A stretch of DNA of 5,554 bases from the NCBI GenBank assembly GCA_937881255.1, contig CALGFH010000007.1:1-5554 (forward strand), in the 5' to 3' direction. This document shows, piece by piece, positions 5,165 through 5,554 of this stretch (the stretch's first letter is position 1; each line of letters begins with the position of its first letter). Origin of the DNA: an uncultured Actinomycetes bacterium (GTDB lineage Bacteria > Actinomycetota > CALGFH01). The position numbers and the translations under genes are program-made. The notes beneath the pieces are model-generated. The model saw only the letters and a list, made by a program, of their open reading frames with translations. It ran no database searches and was not told where the DNA came from.

Positions 5165-5554
5165 TCAGGCGCCGGCCATCGAGTTCCCGGCCGACTGGAG
5201 GTCTTCGCAGGCCTGCACGACCCGGGCGGCCATCGACCCCTCGGCCTTGGCCATGTAGGTCCGCGGGTCGTAGGTCTTCTTCACCCCGACGTCGCCGTCG
5301 ACCTTGAGCACGCCGTCGTAGTTCTTGAACATATGGTCGACGATCGGCCGGGTCAGGGCGTACTGGGTGTCGGTGTCGACGTTCATCTTGATGACGCCGT
5401 AGCCGATGGCCTCGCGGATCTCGGCCAGCAGCGACCCCGACCCGCCGTGGAAGACCAGGTCGAAGGGGCGGTCCTTGCCGACCTTCTCACCGACGGCCTG
5501 CTGGAGCTCGTTGAGGAGCTCGGGGCGGAGCTTGACGTGGCCCGGCTTGTAGAC
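5165..5554 (-). CDS. fbaA: Class II fructose-1,6-bisphosphate aldolase, C-terminal part (5' end outside window)
   Basis: The frame is open from the right edge and ends at TGA (complement of 5165-5167), giving the last 129 residues. Landmarks, numbered in the fragment: VYKPGHVKLRP (1-11); FHGGSGS (35-41), whose His36 is a zinc ligand and whose glycine loop holds the substrate phosphate; KMNVDTDTQYA (57-67), with the conserved Asn58 and Asp60 of the active site; and the late YDPRTYMAKAE (95-105). The block from NVDTDTQYA through RPIVDHMFKNYDGVLKVDG to RVVQAC corresponds closely to the actinobacterial/mycobacterial class IIA enzyme. It catalyses reversible cleavage of fructose-1,6-bisphosphate into dihydroxyacetone phosphate and glyceraldehyde-3-phosphate in glycolysis and gluconeogenesis, in the cytoplasm. 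The PGH at residues 4-6, where PGN is common, is a small difference. It is the first of at least two genes in its operon; the promoter is not in the window. Confidence 0.95.
   Translation of the reverse strand, partial: VYKPGHVKLRPELLNELQQAVGEKVGKDRPFDLVFHGGSGSLLAEIREAIGYGVIKMNVDTDTQYALTRPIVDHMFKNYDGVLKVDGDVGVKKTYDPRTYMAKAEGSMAARVVQACEDLQSAGNSMAGA

Noticed and set aside
3228..5258. A 676-residue open frame on the plus strand through the hydrolase and aldo/keto reductase genes
   Set aside because: Same shadow composition (runs of Arg, Pro, Ser, Thr). The real genes in this interval have complete catalytic motifs in other frames.

Overview
The window is very GC-rich DNA with almost exclusively G/C at third codon positions. 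It looks like chromosomal sequence from an actinobacterium-like organism. The best taxonomic hint is the partial class II fructose-bisphosphate aldolase at the right end, whose C-terminal block resembles the mycobacterial/actinobacterial enzyme. Two genes also carry a TANNNT -10 box exactly at -12 to -7 from the start codon, the arrangement typical of leaderless transcripts in Actinobacteria. No rRNA, tRNA, CRISPR array, transposase or integrase is visible.

Layout from left to right. (1) 1-834 (+) is the 3' end of a large TPR/ATPase regulator. (2) 831-1418 (-) is a stand-alone TOPRIM-domain protein, convergent with gene 1 and sharing the bases of a CTAG with its stop codon. Its codon use is noticeably less GC-biased than its neighbours'. 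(3) 1419-1608 is a 190-base gap with a weak stem-loop candidate and the putative leaderless promoter of the TOPRIM gene. (4) 2978-1609 (-) is a tight two-gene operon: an atypical short-chain dehydrogenase/reductase without the catalytic Tyr/Lys, followed 11 bases later by a cytoplasmic-looking SIMPL (DUF541) protein. (5) 2979-3040 is a 62-base divergent promoter region. (6) 3041-4159 (+) is an exported or membrane-anchored pectinacetylesterase/Notum-family serine hydrolase. (7) 4156-4176 is a small inverted repeat containing the stop codons of both converging genes. (8) 5554-4173 (-) is a second operon: class II fructose-bisphosphate aldolase (C-terminal part only), then an aldo/keto reductase 8 bases downstream.

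The genes do not form an obvious single pathway. They read as a typical patchwork of housekeeping and accessory genes. I found no convincing new multi-gene system. The points most worth a second look are the compositionally distinct orphan TOPRIM gene, the SDR lacking its catalytic residues paired with SIMPL, the Notum-like hydrolase, and the paired leaderless promoter signatures.
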